DNA of 64,000 nt from Streptomyces sp. P3 (GTDB lineage: Bacteria > Actinomycetota > Actinomycetes > Streptomycetales > Streptomycetaceae). Shown here piece by piece: positions 1 to 6,474 of the stretch. The translations under genes and the position numbers were made by a program. The stretch lies in contig NZ_CP028369.1 of assembly GCF_003032475.1 (NCBI RefSeq), positions 4,588,001-4,652,000 of the forward strand, in the 5' to 3' direction. The notes under the pieces are model-generated. The model was not told the DNA's origin. It did not search any database and was given only the letters and a program-made list of their open reading frames with translations. Each line of letters starts with the position of its first letter. The stretch's first letter is position 1.

Positions 1-72
1 GGACAGCGCGGCCAGGGCCGGCGCGATCAGGCCGAGAGCGACGGCGGCGACGGCCTTGCGGCGTGCGGGCAT
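1..72 (-). CDS. N-terminus of a secreted protein (partial)
   Basis: Only the first 24 codons lie in the window. They begin MPARRKAVAAVALGL and read as a classical Sec signal peptide: a basic n-region (RRK) followed by an alanine/leucine-rich hydrophobic core. A GAGGAGC ribosome-binding site sits about 8 nt before the ATG, so the start is well supported. The rest of the gene runs off the left edge, so the mature protein and its function cannot be judged. Confidence 0.7.
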   Translation of the reverse strand, partial: MPARRKAVAAVALGLIAPALAALS

Positions 73-453
73 GGGAGAGCTCCTCGGAACCGGAACGGAC
101 GGCGGCGCGTGGTGCGCCCGGAACCAAGAAACCCTGAATCGGCCGGCCGAGGGCGGCCGGCGGCGATCTTTAGGGGTGCGTTAAGGAAGCGCTGAGCCTG
201 GGATCAGGCAGGCGCCGTGTCCGGCGCGGCGAGCGAGGAGATCCGCCCGCGACGGCGGCCGGCGGCAGGGGCGGTCACCCACGCGCGAGAGCATGACCGT
301 CCGCCCGGACGCCCAAGGCCGGGGCGCCGGACGGCGGCTGCACTTCATGGACGTCACACGCGCGTGCGCGGGCCTGCACCGGGCCGGAGGGTGAGGAGGC
401 TGCCGGGGGCCAACAGGCCGTCAGAAGGTGAACGGGCCCTGAAAGGGGCGGCC
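73..453. other. Intergenic region, no gene recognised
   Basis: This stretch holds the promoter region of the leftward secreted protein. A lower-GC pocket at about 160-190 (leftward TTCCTTAACGCACCCC) is the only obvious non-coding-like signal. Open frames here have arginine/proline-rich translations typical of random GC-rich DNA and lack ribosome-binding sites. Confidence 0.5.
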
Positions 454-588
454 TCAGCCGTCCGGCCACCAGGTGCGGGCGATGTCCTTGCGCACCTCGG
501 GGCGGCCGGCGGGCCGTTCGTCGACCTCGTCGCGGATCCTGCGGGATTCCGTCTTCTTCAGGGGCTTCTGCACGGTGGTGCGGCGCAT
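454..588 (-). CDS. Small conserved basic/acidic protein, 44 aa
   Basis: A 44-residue protein that begins MRRTTVQKPLKKTESRRI and ends IARTWWPDG. A near-perfect AAGGAGG ribosome-binding site lies about 5 nt before the ATG, which strongly supports translation despite the small size. The protein is highly charged, with no membrane segment and no cysteine. The ending TWWPDG and the TESRRIRDEVDERPAGRPEVRKD-type core look like a small protein I recall as widespread in Streptomyces, but its function is unknown to me. It has its own upstream region and no obvious operon partner. Confidence 0.75.
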   Translation of the reverse strand: MRRTTVQKPLKKTESRRIRDEVDERPAGRPEVRKDIARTWWPDG

Positions 589-672
589 GGCTGCCTCCTT
601 CAAGGACTACCGAGTTCCGCGTTCTCACGGAGGTAGACCCTTTCCGGGAGAGTTCCCCATCAACCCCTGATC

Positions 673-721
673 TGTCAGTGGCGGGTGTCACGATTCGAGT
701 GTCAGTGGTGGGTGTCACTCT
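673..721 (+). promoter_or_regulatory. Tandem RecA-NDp (PafBC-type) DNA-damage promoters
   Basis: Two copies of an almost identical 18-bp block (GTCAGTGGCGGGTGTCAC at 674-691 and GTCAGTGGTGGGTGTCAC at 701-718) lie 27 bp apart. Each fits the mycobacterial RecA-independent damage promoter tTGTCRgtg-N8-TAnnnT with a C in place of the first T of the -10: TGTCAGTG 673-680, N8, CACGAT 689-694; and TGTCAGTG 700-707, N8, CACTCT 716-721. The second copy would start transcription at about 728, at the ATG at 729, giving a leaderless mRNA. The match to the motif is seen in the sequence; PafBC control is inferred. Confidence 0.6.
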
Positions 722-728
722 GGTGCGT

Positions 729-1343
729 ATGAGGGAATACAGTGACGAATCCACTCCGCCCGAAGTCGACTGGAACGCGGCGGCGGCCGCGTTCGACGAG
801 CAGCCGGACCACGGCCTGCGCGACCCCGAGGTGCGCGCGGCATGGGCCCGTCGGCTGCGCGCCTGGCTGCCGGAGCGCGCGAGTGACGTGCTCGATCTGG
901 GCTGCGGCACCGGCAGCCTCTCGCTCCTCGCGGCCGAGCAGGGACACCGTGTGACGGGCGTGGATCTGTCGCCGGCCATGATCGACCTGGCCCGGGCCAA
1001 ACTCGCCGGGCGTGACGCGGTGTTCCTCCACGGTGACGCGATGGCGCCCCCGGTCGGCGAGGAGCGCTTCGACGCGCTGATCGTCCGGCACCTGCTGTGG
1101 GCCCTGCCCGACCCCGCCCGCGTCCTGCGGAACTGGCGCGCTCTGCTGCGCCCCGGTGGGCGACTCGTGCTGGTCGAGGGCGTCTGGGGCGCCGTCACCC
1201 CGGTCGGCATACCGGCGGACCGGCTCACCGCGCTGCTGGCCCCGCTGGCCGGGCACACGCGTGTGGAGCGGCTGTCGCAGGACGCGCTTCTGTGGGGCGG
1301 CCCGGTGGGGGACGAACGGTACGCGGTGGTGGCGACGGTGTGA
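729..1343 (+). CDS. Class I SAM-dependent methyltransferase
   Basis: A protein of about 204 residues with the Rossmann methyltransferase fold. Motif I is VLDLGCGTGSLSLLA, the acidic end of strand 2 is VTGVDLSPAMID, then GDAMAPP and the motif IV/post-IV region (FDALIVRHLLWALPDP), followed by LRPGGRLVLVEG. The substrate cannot be deduced from sequence. The ATG at 729 is preferred because the second of two damage-type promoters would start its mRNA there, although the frame stays open upstream to 678 and a GTG lies at 723. No Shine-Dalgarno is placed correctly, consistent with leaderless translation. The promoter suggests induction by DNA damage, so a role in resistance or damage response is possible. 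Confidence 0.85.
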   Translation: MREYSDESTPPEVDWNAAAAAFDEQPDHGLRDPEVRAAWARRLRAWLPERASDVLDLGCGTGSLSLLAAEQGHRVTGVDLSPAMIDLARAKLAGRDAVFLHGDAMAPPVGEERFDALIVRHLLWALPDPARVLRNWRALLRPGGRLVLVEGVWGAVTPVGIPADRLTALLAPLAGHTRVERLSQDALLWGGPVGDERYAVVATV

Positions 1344-1345
1344 GC

Positions 1346-1460
1346 CACGGGTCGCGGGCCGTGGCTCTCGCACCGCAGTCGGCACCGGTCGTGGCTCGCG
1401 CGCCGCAGCCGGTCGCCGATCGGGGTTCTCACGTCGCAGTCGGTCCCCGTCGCCGGTCAC
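1346..1460. repeat. Degenerate tandem repeat between convergent genes
   Basis: About three diverged copies of a roughly 30-bp unit containing the theme GCACCGCAGTCGGCACCGGTC, GCGCCGCAGCCGGTCGCCG and ACGTCGCAGTCGGTCCCCGTC. They fill the space between the end of the methyltransferase and the end of the DUF402 gene. A short hairpin CCACGG-N8-CCGTGG at 1346-1365 could terminate the methyltransferase transcript. Confidence 0.4.
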
Positions 1461-1960
1461 GTCAGCAGTGACTCCAGACCGCCCTCGGCGCGGGCGAGCG
1501 CTTCCAGTTCGTCGAGGGCGGCGATCGCGGCGGCCGCGGCCCGCGGGTCTCGCCGGGCGAGTCCGCTCTCCTCGAACTCGTCCTCGTCCAGGCGTCGTAC
1601 GTCCGCGCCGTCGGCGGAGCGCCACAGATCCAGGTCGAGGTCCTCGACGACGAGTTCCGCGCCGGACCGCACGGCCGGCCGGGCGATGTCGCAGTACCAG
1701 CCCTTCAGGGCGCCGGACGCGGCGCGGACCTCCTTCACCGAGTACCACCGGTCGCGCCAGTAGAACTCGGTGAAGACGTCGCCCGGCTCGAAGCGCACGA
1801 AGCCGAAGTCGCGTACGCCGGCACCGGCCCACGGGGCGCGCACGGCGATCCGGACGCCGTCGTCGGACAGCAGCCCGGCCGGGTAACGGATCTTCGTCCG
1901 GCCGCCCTTGACCAGGACGACGTCCACCAAGCCCGTCGGCTCAGCCGAGTTCACGGACAT
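1457..1960 (-). CDS. DUF402 domain protein
   Basis: A 167-residue soluble protein. The central part, with FRFEPGDVFTEFYWRDRWYSVKEV, LKGWYCDIARP and VVEDLDLDLWRSADG, is typical of DUF402 (FomD/TtcA-like barrel). In this family some members are nucleoside-diphosphate or nucleoside-phosphate hydrolases; the acidic DLDLDL run would be the metal-binding part. The start ATG overlaps the end of the upstream GNAT gene by 20 bp on the same strand, so translation is probably coupled. The C-terminal 40 residues (DEDEFEESGL onward) are alanine-rich and likely helical. Confidence 0.8.
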   Translation of the reverse strand: MSVNSAEPTGLVDVVLVKGGRTKIRYPAGLLSDDGVRIAVRAPWAGAGVRDFGFVRFEPGDVFTEFYWRDRWYSVKEVRAASGALKGWYCDIARPAVRSGAELVVEDLDLDLWRSADGADVRRLDEDEFEESGLARRDPRAAAAAIAALDELEALARAEGGLESLLT

Positions 1961-2870
1961 GCCGCACCTCCGTCGCGCGGATCTCGTACCCGAACCACCG
2001 GTTGACGGCGAGCATCGGCCCGTTGTCCGCGTCGTTGCTGGTGTGCGCCTCGGTGTACCCCGCTGCGCGTGCCCGGTGCAGGGAGTCGTTCTTGACGAGC
2101 TTGGCCAGGCCCCGGCCGCGGTGGTCGCGGACGGTGCCGGTCATGCCGGTGCTGTAGCGCCCGGCGCCGTCGGTGTGCGCCACGCTGAAGGCGACGGGAC
2201 GGCCGTCGGCCACGGCGACCGAGGTCAGCTCGCGGTCGAGGTGGGGGTGTTTCCAGTACTCGTCGATCCACGCCTCGTAGTCCGTGAACTCGGTGGCGAT
2301 GTCCCCCGGTTCGTCGGAGCCCGCCTCCGCGTCGAGGGTGAACAGCGGGCGCGGGTCGTCCGCGAAGTCGGCCGCCGTGCGCAACTCGACGCCGGCCGGC
2401 GCTTCCCGCAGGGGCGGCAGCTCGGCGTGCCCCAGGTCCAGCACCAGGAAGTGCGCGGAGCGGCTCGCCCGGTAGCCGTGCCGCTCGGCGAAGCCGCGAT
2501 GGCCGGGCTCGTCCAGGACCCAGGAGAACAGTTTGGTCGCTCCGTGCGCCGCCAGATGCTCCTCGGCGGCGCGCACCAGCAGCGTGCCCGCGCCCCGGCG
2601 GGTGCGGGCCGGGTCCACATACACGTTGAGCCAGCCCTGTCCCGGATCCGGACTGTCGTACGCGAGGCCGACCTGTGCCGTGCCGACGACCTCGCCGTCC
2701 TCCTCGGCGACCAGCGCGCGGTAGCGGGCCCGGGCCGAGGTCAGAGCGAGGTGGTGGCGTACGGACGCGGGGCTGAAGTACACGTACGGCAGCGCGGCGT
2801 GCCGGACGCGGACGAAGCCCTCGATGTCGGCGTCTGCGCCGGGAGGAAGATCGCGCACGATGACGGTCAT
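1941..2870 (-). CDS. Tandem-GNAT acetyltransferase
   Basis: A 309-residue protein with two GNAT halves. The first (residues about 1-150) has GQGWLNVYVDPARTRRGAGTLL, the acetyl-CoA pyrophosphate loop R-x-x-G-x-G/A. The second has MTGTVRDHRGRGLAKLVK, again the GRG loop, followed by TSNDADNGPMLAVNRWFGYE, a typical GNAT end. The acceptor is unknown; proteins of this design in Streptomyces are often annotated as mycothiol-synthase-like or resistance acetyltransferases, but no specific link is visible. The start at 2870 (MTVIVRDL) is preferred over the upstream in-frame ATG because the intervening residues look non-coding. The gene is divergent from a GntR regulator 71 bp away and overlaps the following DUF402 gene. 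Confidence 0.85.
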   Translation of the reverse strand: MTVIVRDLPPGADADIEGFVRVRHAALPYVYFSPASVRHHLALTSARARYRALVAEEDGEVVGTAQVGLAYDSPDPGQGWLNVYVDPARTRRGAGTLLVRAAEEHLAAHGATKLFSWVLDEPGHRGFAERHGYRASRSAHFLVLDLGHAELPPLREAPAGVELRTAADFADDPRPLFTLDAEAGSDEPGDIATEFTDYEAWIDEYWKHPHLDRELTSVAVADGRPVAFSVAHTDGAGRYSTGMTGTVRDHRGRGLAKLVKNDSLHRARAAGYTEAHTSNDADNGPMLAVNRWFGYEIRATEVRHVRELG

Positions 2871-2941
2871 GTGGCCCCACGCTAGGAGAGGCGGCCCGCG
2901 GGTGCCTCCCATTTTCCGGCGGGTACGGGACAATCGGGCCC

Positions 2942-3310
2942 GTGACCTTGAAGATCCGCATCGATGAGAGTGCCGCGCCCTACGAGCAGGTCCGGGCGCA
3001 GATCGCCGAACAGGCGCGGTCGGGTGAGCTGCCCGTCGGGTACCGGCTGCCGACCGTGCGGGGCCTGGCCGAGTCGCTGGGCCTCGCCGCGAACACCGTC
3101 GCCAAGGCCTATCGGGCGCTGGAGAGGGACGGGGTGATCGAGACCCGGGGGCGTAACGGCACCGTCGTCGCGGCCGCGGGACCGGCGGCGGAGCGCGAGG
3201 CCGCGGCCGCCGCGCAGGCGTACGCCGAGCGGGTGGTGCGGCTGGGGCTCAGCGAGGAGCAGGGAGCGGCCGCCGTCCGGGAAGCCCTGCGTGCGGCCTA
3301 CCGGGCGTGA
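2942..3310 (+). CDS. Short GntR-family regulator (YtrA type)
   Basis: A 122-residue protein with a GntR winged helix at residues about 8-78: PYEQVRAQIAEQARSGELP, then YRLPTVRGLAESLGLAANTVAKAYRALERDGVIETRG. The remaining ~45 residues form a short helical tail, as in the YtrA subfamily, so there is no large ligand domain. It starts with GTG. Divergent orientation from the GNAT/DUF402 pair suggests it represses them or itself. Its stop codon directly abuts the stop of the convergent DUF72 gene: the two share the palindrome TGATCA, with no base between them. Confidence 0.9.
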   Translation: MTLKIRIDESAAPYEQVRAQIAEQARSGELPVGYRLPTVRGLAESLGLAANTVAKAYRALERDGVIETRGRNGTVVAAAGPAAEREAAAAAQAYAERVVRLGLSEEQGAAAVREALRAAYRA

Positions 3311-4084
3311 TCACCGGCGCGCGGCGAGCCCGCGCGGGGTGCGGGTCACCGTCAGCCCCGCCCGTGCCGCCGTCCGCCCGAACACGGCCGCGTCCGTCAC
3401 CGCCGCGCCGCCGGGATCGTTGTTGAAGTACGCGTAGACGTCGGCGTCGTCCGGCCAGGTCGTCGCGATGCGGTCCAGCCAGGTCTCCAGGGCCCGGCGG
3501 CCGTAGTGCGGCCAGGGACGGGCACGTCCCTGGTGGAAGCGGACGTACCCCCAGTCGGCGGTCCGCCACAACGGGGTCACCGGGCGGGAGCGGTCGTCGG
3601 CCCAGCACAGGGCCGCGCCCCGGGACCGCAGGACCTCCCGCGCCAGCGGCGTCCACCACGACGTGTGGCGCGGCTCGACCGCCACCCGGGCGCCCGGCGG
3701 GAAGCAGGCCAGACAGGCGTCCAGCAGAGCGGGATCGGCCCGCAGGGTGGGCGGTAGTTGGAGGAGGACCGGACCGAGGCGGCCGCCGAGGCCCGCCGCG
3801 TGGGTCATCAGCCGGTGCACCGGCTCCTCGGGTTCCTTCAGCCGCTTGATGTGGGTGAGATAACGGCTCGCCTTCACCGCGACCGTGAAGTCCGGCGGGA
3901 CGCGCTCCGCCCAGGAGGCGAAGGTCTCCCGGGACGGGAGCCGGTAGAAGGCGTTGTTGACCTCCACGGTGGCGAAGTGTCCGGTGTACTCCTCCAGCCA
4001 TCGCCGTACGGGCACGTCGGCCGGGTACAGGACGTCCCTCCAGTCCTTGTACTGCCAGCCCGACGTGCCGACGTGCAGCGTCAT
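3311..4084 (-). CDS. DUF72 family protein
   Basis: A protein of 257 residues of the DUF72 TIM-barrel-like family. Hallmarks are the N-terminal VGTSGWQYKDWRDVLYP, then VEVNNAFYRLPS, LQLPPTL, VAVEPRHTSWW, VRFHQGR and the C-terminal YAYFNNDPGGAAVTDA. The family is widespread and its biochemical function remains unassigned; iron-sulfur and nuclease suggestions exist. The start is uncertain: the ATG at 4084 has GGAGG only 1 nt upstream, too close for normal initiation, so the GTG at 4099 (five more residues) is possible. It stands alone between convergent and tandem neighbours. Confidence 0.85.
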   Translation of the reverse strand: MTLHVGTSGWQYKDWRDVLYPADVPVRRWLEEYTGHFATVEVNNAFYRLPSRETFASWAERVPPDFTVAVKASRYLTHIKRLKEPEEPVHRLMTHAAGLGGRLGPVLLQLPPTLRADPALLDACLACFPPGARVAVEPRHTSWWTPLAREVLRSRGAALCWADDRSRPVTPLWRTADWGYVRFHQGRARPWPHYGRRALETWLDRIATTWPDDADVYAYFNNDPGGAAVTDAAVFGRTAARAGLTVTRTPRGLAARR

Positions 4085-4175
4085 ACCTCCATCAAACACC
4101 CGGGCCCTGCCGGAGGCCGCGCGCGGGCGGCCGGGTGCCCTATCACGTCGGCGGCGACCCGTCGGCCGGAAGGGC

Positions 4176-5270
4176 TCAGAGGTACAGCCCCGCGTCCGCC
4201 ACCCCGCGCGGCTCCGGCAGCGCGGTGGGGGAGACGCCGCGGCGCAGCGCGTACAGCTCCGCGAGCGTCGCGCCCTCGCGCCCCACTCCCTCCTCCGTGC
4301 CCAGCCAGTCCACGGCCTCCCGGCGGGTCAGCGGACCCACCTCGATCCGGGCCAGACAGCGGCCGGGGCGGACCACGGCGGGGTGGAGACGCTCCAGGTC
4401 CTCGTTGGTGGTGACGCCGACCAGGACGTTGCGGCCCTGACCGAGCAGGCCGTCGGTCAGGTTCAGCAGCCGGGACAGCGCCTGTCCCGCCGTGTGCTTG
4501 GCCTCGCCGCGGATCAGTTCGTCGCAGTCCTCCAGGAGCAGCAGCCGCCAGCGGCTCTTGCCGGCGCCGTCCTCCTCGCCGATCGCGATGTCCATCAGGT
4601 AGCCGACGTCCGAGAACAGCCGCTCGGGGTCCAGTACGCAGTCCACCTGGCACCACTCCCGCCAGGAGCGGGCCAGGGTGCGCAGCGCGGACGTCTTTCC
4701 GGTGCCGGGCGGGCCGTGCAGCAGGAGCAGCCGGCCCGCGATGCTCTCCGGGGTCGTGCCCATCAGGCGGTCCATCACCTCGGCGACGGGGGCCGTGTAG
4801 TTGGGGCGCACCTCGTCCCACGTGCCCGCGGAGATCTGACGCGTGGTGCGGTGCGGGCCGCGCCGGGGGGAGACGTACCAGAAGCCCATGGTCACGTTCT
4901 CCGGCTGGGGCTCGGGTTCGTCCGCCGCTCCGCCCGTGGCCTCCTCCAGCACCTGCGCGGCCAGTTCGGCGCTGGTCGCGGTGACCGTGACGTCGGCGCC
5001 GCGGTTCCAGCGGGAGATCAGCAGCGTCCAGCCGTCGCCCTCGGCCAGGGTGGCGCTGCGGTCCTCGTCGCGAGCCATGCGCAGCACCCGGGCCTGCGGC
5101 GGCAGCAGGGTCGCGCCGGAGCGCACGCGGTCGATGTTCGCCGCGTGCGAGTACGGCTGCTCGCCCGTCGCGAAGCGGCCGAGGAACAGCGCGTCGACGA
5201 CGTCGGACGGGGAGTCGGAGTCGTCGACGGTGAGCCGGATCGGCAGTGCGTCGTGTGGGAGTGCGGACAT
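4176..5270 (-). CDS. AAA ATPase with DUF5925-type N-terminal domain
   Basis: A 364-residue protein. The first ~150 residues are a DUF5925-like domain. The AAA core follows: Walker A HGPPGTGKTSALR, Walker B LLLLEDCDEL, sensor-like VLVGVTTNEDLERL, and arginine-finger-like VVRPGRCLARIEV. The HPAVVRPGR segment is the AAA second region of homology. The family is found in actinomycetes and its substrate is not known to me; AAA proteins with this layout remodel or unfold protein partners. The ATG at 5270 (MSALPHD) is chosen over an upstream GTG at 5288. No operon partner is visible. Confidence 0.85.
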   Translation of the reverse strand: MSALPHDALPIRLTVDDSDSPSDVVDALFLGRFATGEQPYSHAANIDRVRSGATLLPPQARVLRMARDEDRSATLAEGDGWTLLISRWNRGADVTVTATSAELAAQVLEEATGGAADEPEPQPENVTMGFWYVSPRRGPHRTTRQISAGTWDEVRPNYTAPVAEVMDRLMGTTPESIAGRLLLLHGPPGTGKTSALRTLARSWREWCQVDCVLDPERLFSDVGYLMDIAIGEEDGAGKSRWRLLLLEDCDELIRGEAKHTAGQALSRLLNLTDGLLGQGRNVLVGVTTNEDLERLHPAVVRPGRCLARIEVGPLTRREAVDWLGTEEGVGREGATLAELYALRRGVSPTALPEPRGVADAGLYL

Positions 5271-5624
5271 GCCGCCATGATCCGGCACGAGGCCCCCCTG
5301 TGCACCCGGTTTCCGAGGTGCGCGCGGTGTGTCGGTTGTTTCGGATTCACCTGTTCGATCCGTCCCGCCCCGTCCGCCCCGTCCGGCCCCGTCATCCCGT
5401 CCGTCCCGTCGGCATCGCCCGGTCCGCCCCGTCCGTCCCGGTCGGCCCGGGAGCGGGCTCCGGCCGGCCGCGAACGGCCGCGCTCCGGCGGTTCCTGACC
5501 CTCCGTCCGGTCGGCGTTACAGAACGGCGCACTCCGTCGGCGCCAAAGTTGGCATGGACACTTCCCGTCAACACGCGTAGTTGCTACGACAGTCATGGCA
5601 GAGATCCTGCTAAAGGGAGGTTCC
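5271..5624. other. Intergenic region with CCGTCC-type simple repeats and lipase promoter
   Basis: From about 5362 to 5450 the + strand is a pyrimidine-rich low-complexity run built on CCCGTCCG/CCCCGTCC units. The lipase promoter lies further right. An inverted repeat CGTAG-TTG-CTACG sits at 5576-5588, about 37 bp before the lipase start and close to the expected transcription start. The same CGTAGTTGCTACGAC motif is, as I recall, common before Streptomyces exoenzyme genes. No gene was recognised. Confidence 0.5.
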
Positions 5625-6431
5625 ATGAGACGTTCCCGACTTGTCGTATTCGTCAGCTCAGTCCTCCTCGCCGCCGGCGCCGCCCTCACCGGGGCGGTTC
5701 CCGCGCAGGCATCCCAACTCGCCGCCACAGGCGGCTATGTGGCGCTCGGCGACTCCTACTCCTCCGGCGTCGGAGCGGGCGGCTACATCAGCTCCAGCGG
5801 CAGCTGCAAGCGCAGCACCAAGGCGTACCCCTACCTCTGGAACGCCGCCCACGCCCCGTCCTCGTTCACCTTCGCGGCGTGTTCAGGCGCTCGTACGGGT
5901 GATCTTCTGGCCAACCAGCTCGGCGGCCTGAACGCCTCCACCGGCCTGGTGACCGTCACCATCGGCGGCAACGACGCGGGCTTCGCCGACGTCATGACGA
6001 CCTGTGTCACCAGCTCCGACAGCACCTGCCTGTCCCGCATCGACACCGCCAGGGCGTATGTCGACTCCACGCTCCCCGGCAAACTCGACACCGTCTACTC
6101 GTCGATCCGGGACAGGGCCCCGAACGCGCGCGTCGTCGTCATCGGCTACCCGCGCTTCTACCGGCTCGGCACGGTCTGTCTGGGGCTGTCCGAGGCGAAG
6201 CGCTCCGCCATCAACGGCGCGGCCGACTACCTGGACGCCGCCACCGCCCGGCGCGCCGCCGCGCACGGCTTCGTCTTCGGCGACGTCCGCGGCTCGTTCG
6301 GCGGCCACGAGATCTGCTCCGGCAGCTCCTGGCTGCACAGTCTCAACCTGCTCAACATCGGCGAGTCCTACCACCCGACCGCGTCCGGACAGTCGGGCGG
6401 CTATCTGCCGGTTCTGAACAGCGCGGCCTGA
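5625..6431 (+). CDS. Secreted SGNH/GDSL lipase-esterase
   Basis: A 268-residue secreted hydrolase. Signal peptide residues 1-30 (RRSR n-region, hydrophobic core, cleavage after AQA). Catalytic Ser44 lies in block I (GDSYSSG), the oxyanion Gly and Asn in TIGGND, and the C-terminal His250 in ESYHPTASGQ. Six cysteines in the mature part fit the three disulfides of the Streptomyces rimosus-type lipase group. AAAGGGAGG ends 4 nt before the ATG, so the upstream in-frame ATG at 5595 is rejected. By synteny and sequence type it is probably the counterpart of the characterised S. coelicolor esterase/lipase SCO1725 (recalled, not searched). It acts outside the cell on esters and lipids. Confidence 0.93.
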   Translation: MRRSRLVVFVSSVLLAAGAALTGAVPAQASQLAATGGYVALGDSYSSGVGAGGYISSSGSCKRSTKAYPYLWNAAHAPSSFTFAACSGARTGDLLANQLGGLNASTGLVTVTIGGNDAGFADVMTTCVTSSDSTCLSRIDTARAYVDSTLPGKLDTVYSSIRDRAPNARVVVIGYPRFYRLGTVCLGLSEAKRSAINGAADYLDAATARRAAAHGFVFGDVRGSFGGHEICSGSSWLHSLNLLNIGESYHPTASGQSGGYLPVLNSAA

Positions 6432-6437
6432 TCCGCG

Positions 6438-6473
6438 CCGGGCCTGACGCACCGCACCGGTGGTCAGGCCCGG
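6438..6473. terminator. Bidirectional terminator hairpin
   Basis: A perfect 11-bp stem, CCGGGCCTGAC (6438-6448) and GTCAGGCCCGG (6463-6473), with a 14-nt loop. It lies exactly between the convergent lipase and kinase genes and ends 1 bp before the kinase stop codon. Confidence 0.8.
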
Positions 6474-6474
6474 T

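Noticed and set aside
217..636. A 139-residue plus-strand frame
   Set aside because: It overlaps the small leftward gene with the ideal ribosome-binding site and has Arg/Pro-rich random-like composition.
5362..5450. Possible CRISPR-like array
   Set aside because: The repeats are short, contiguous CCGTCC-type units with no unique spacers, and no cas genes are nearby.
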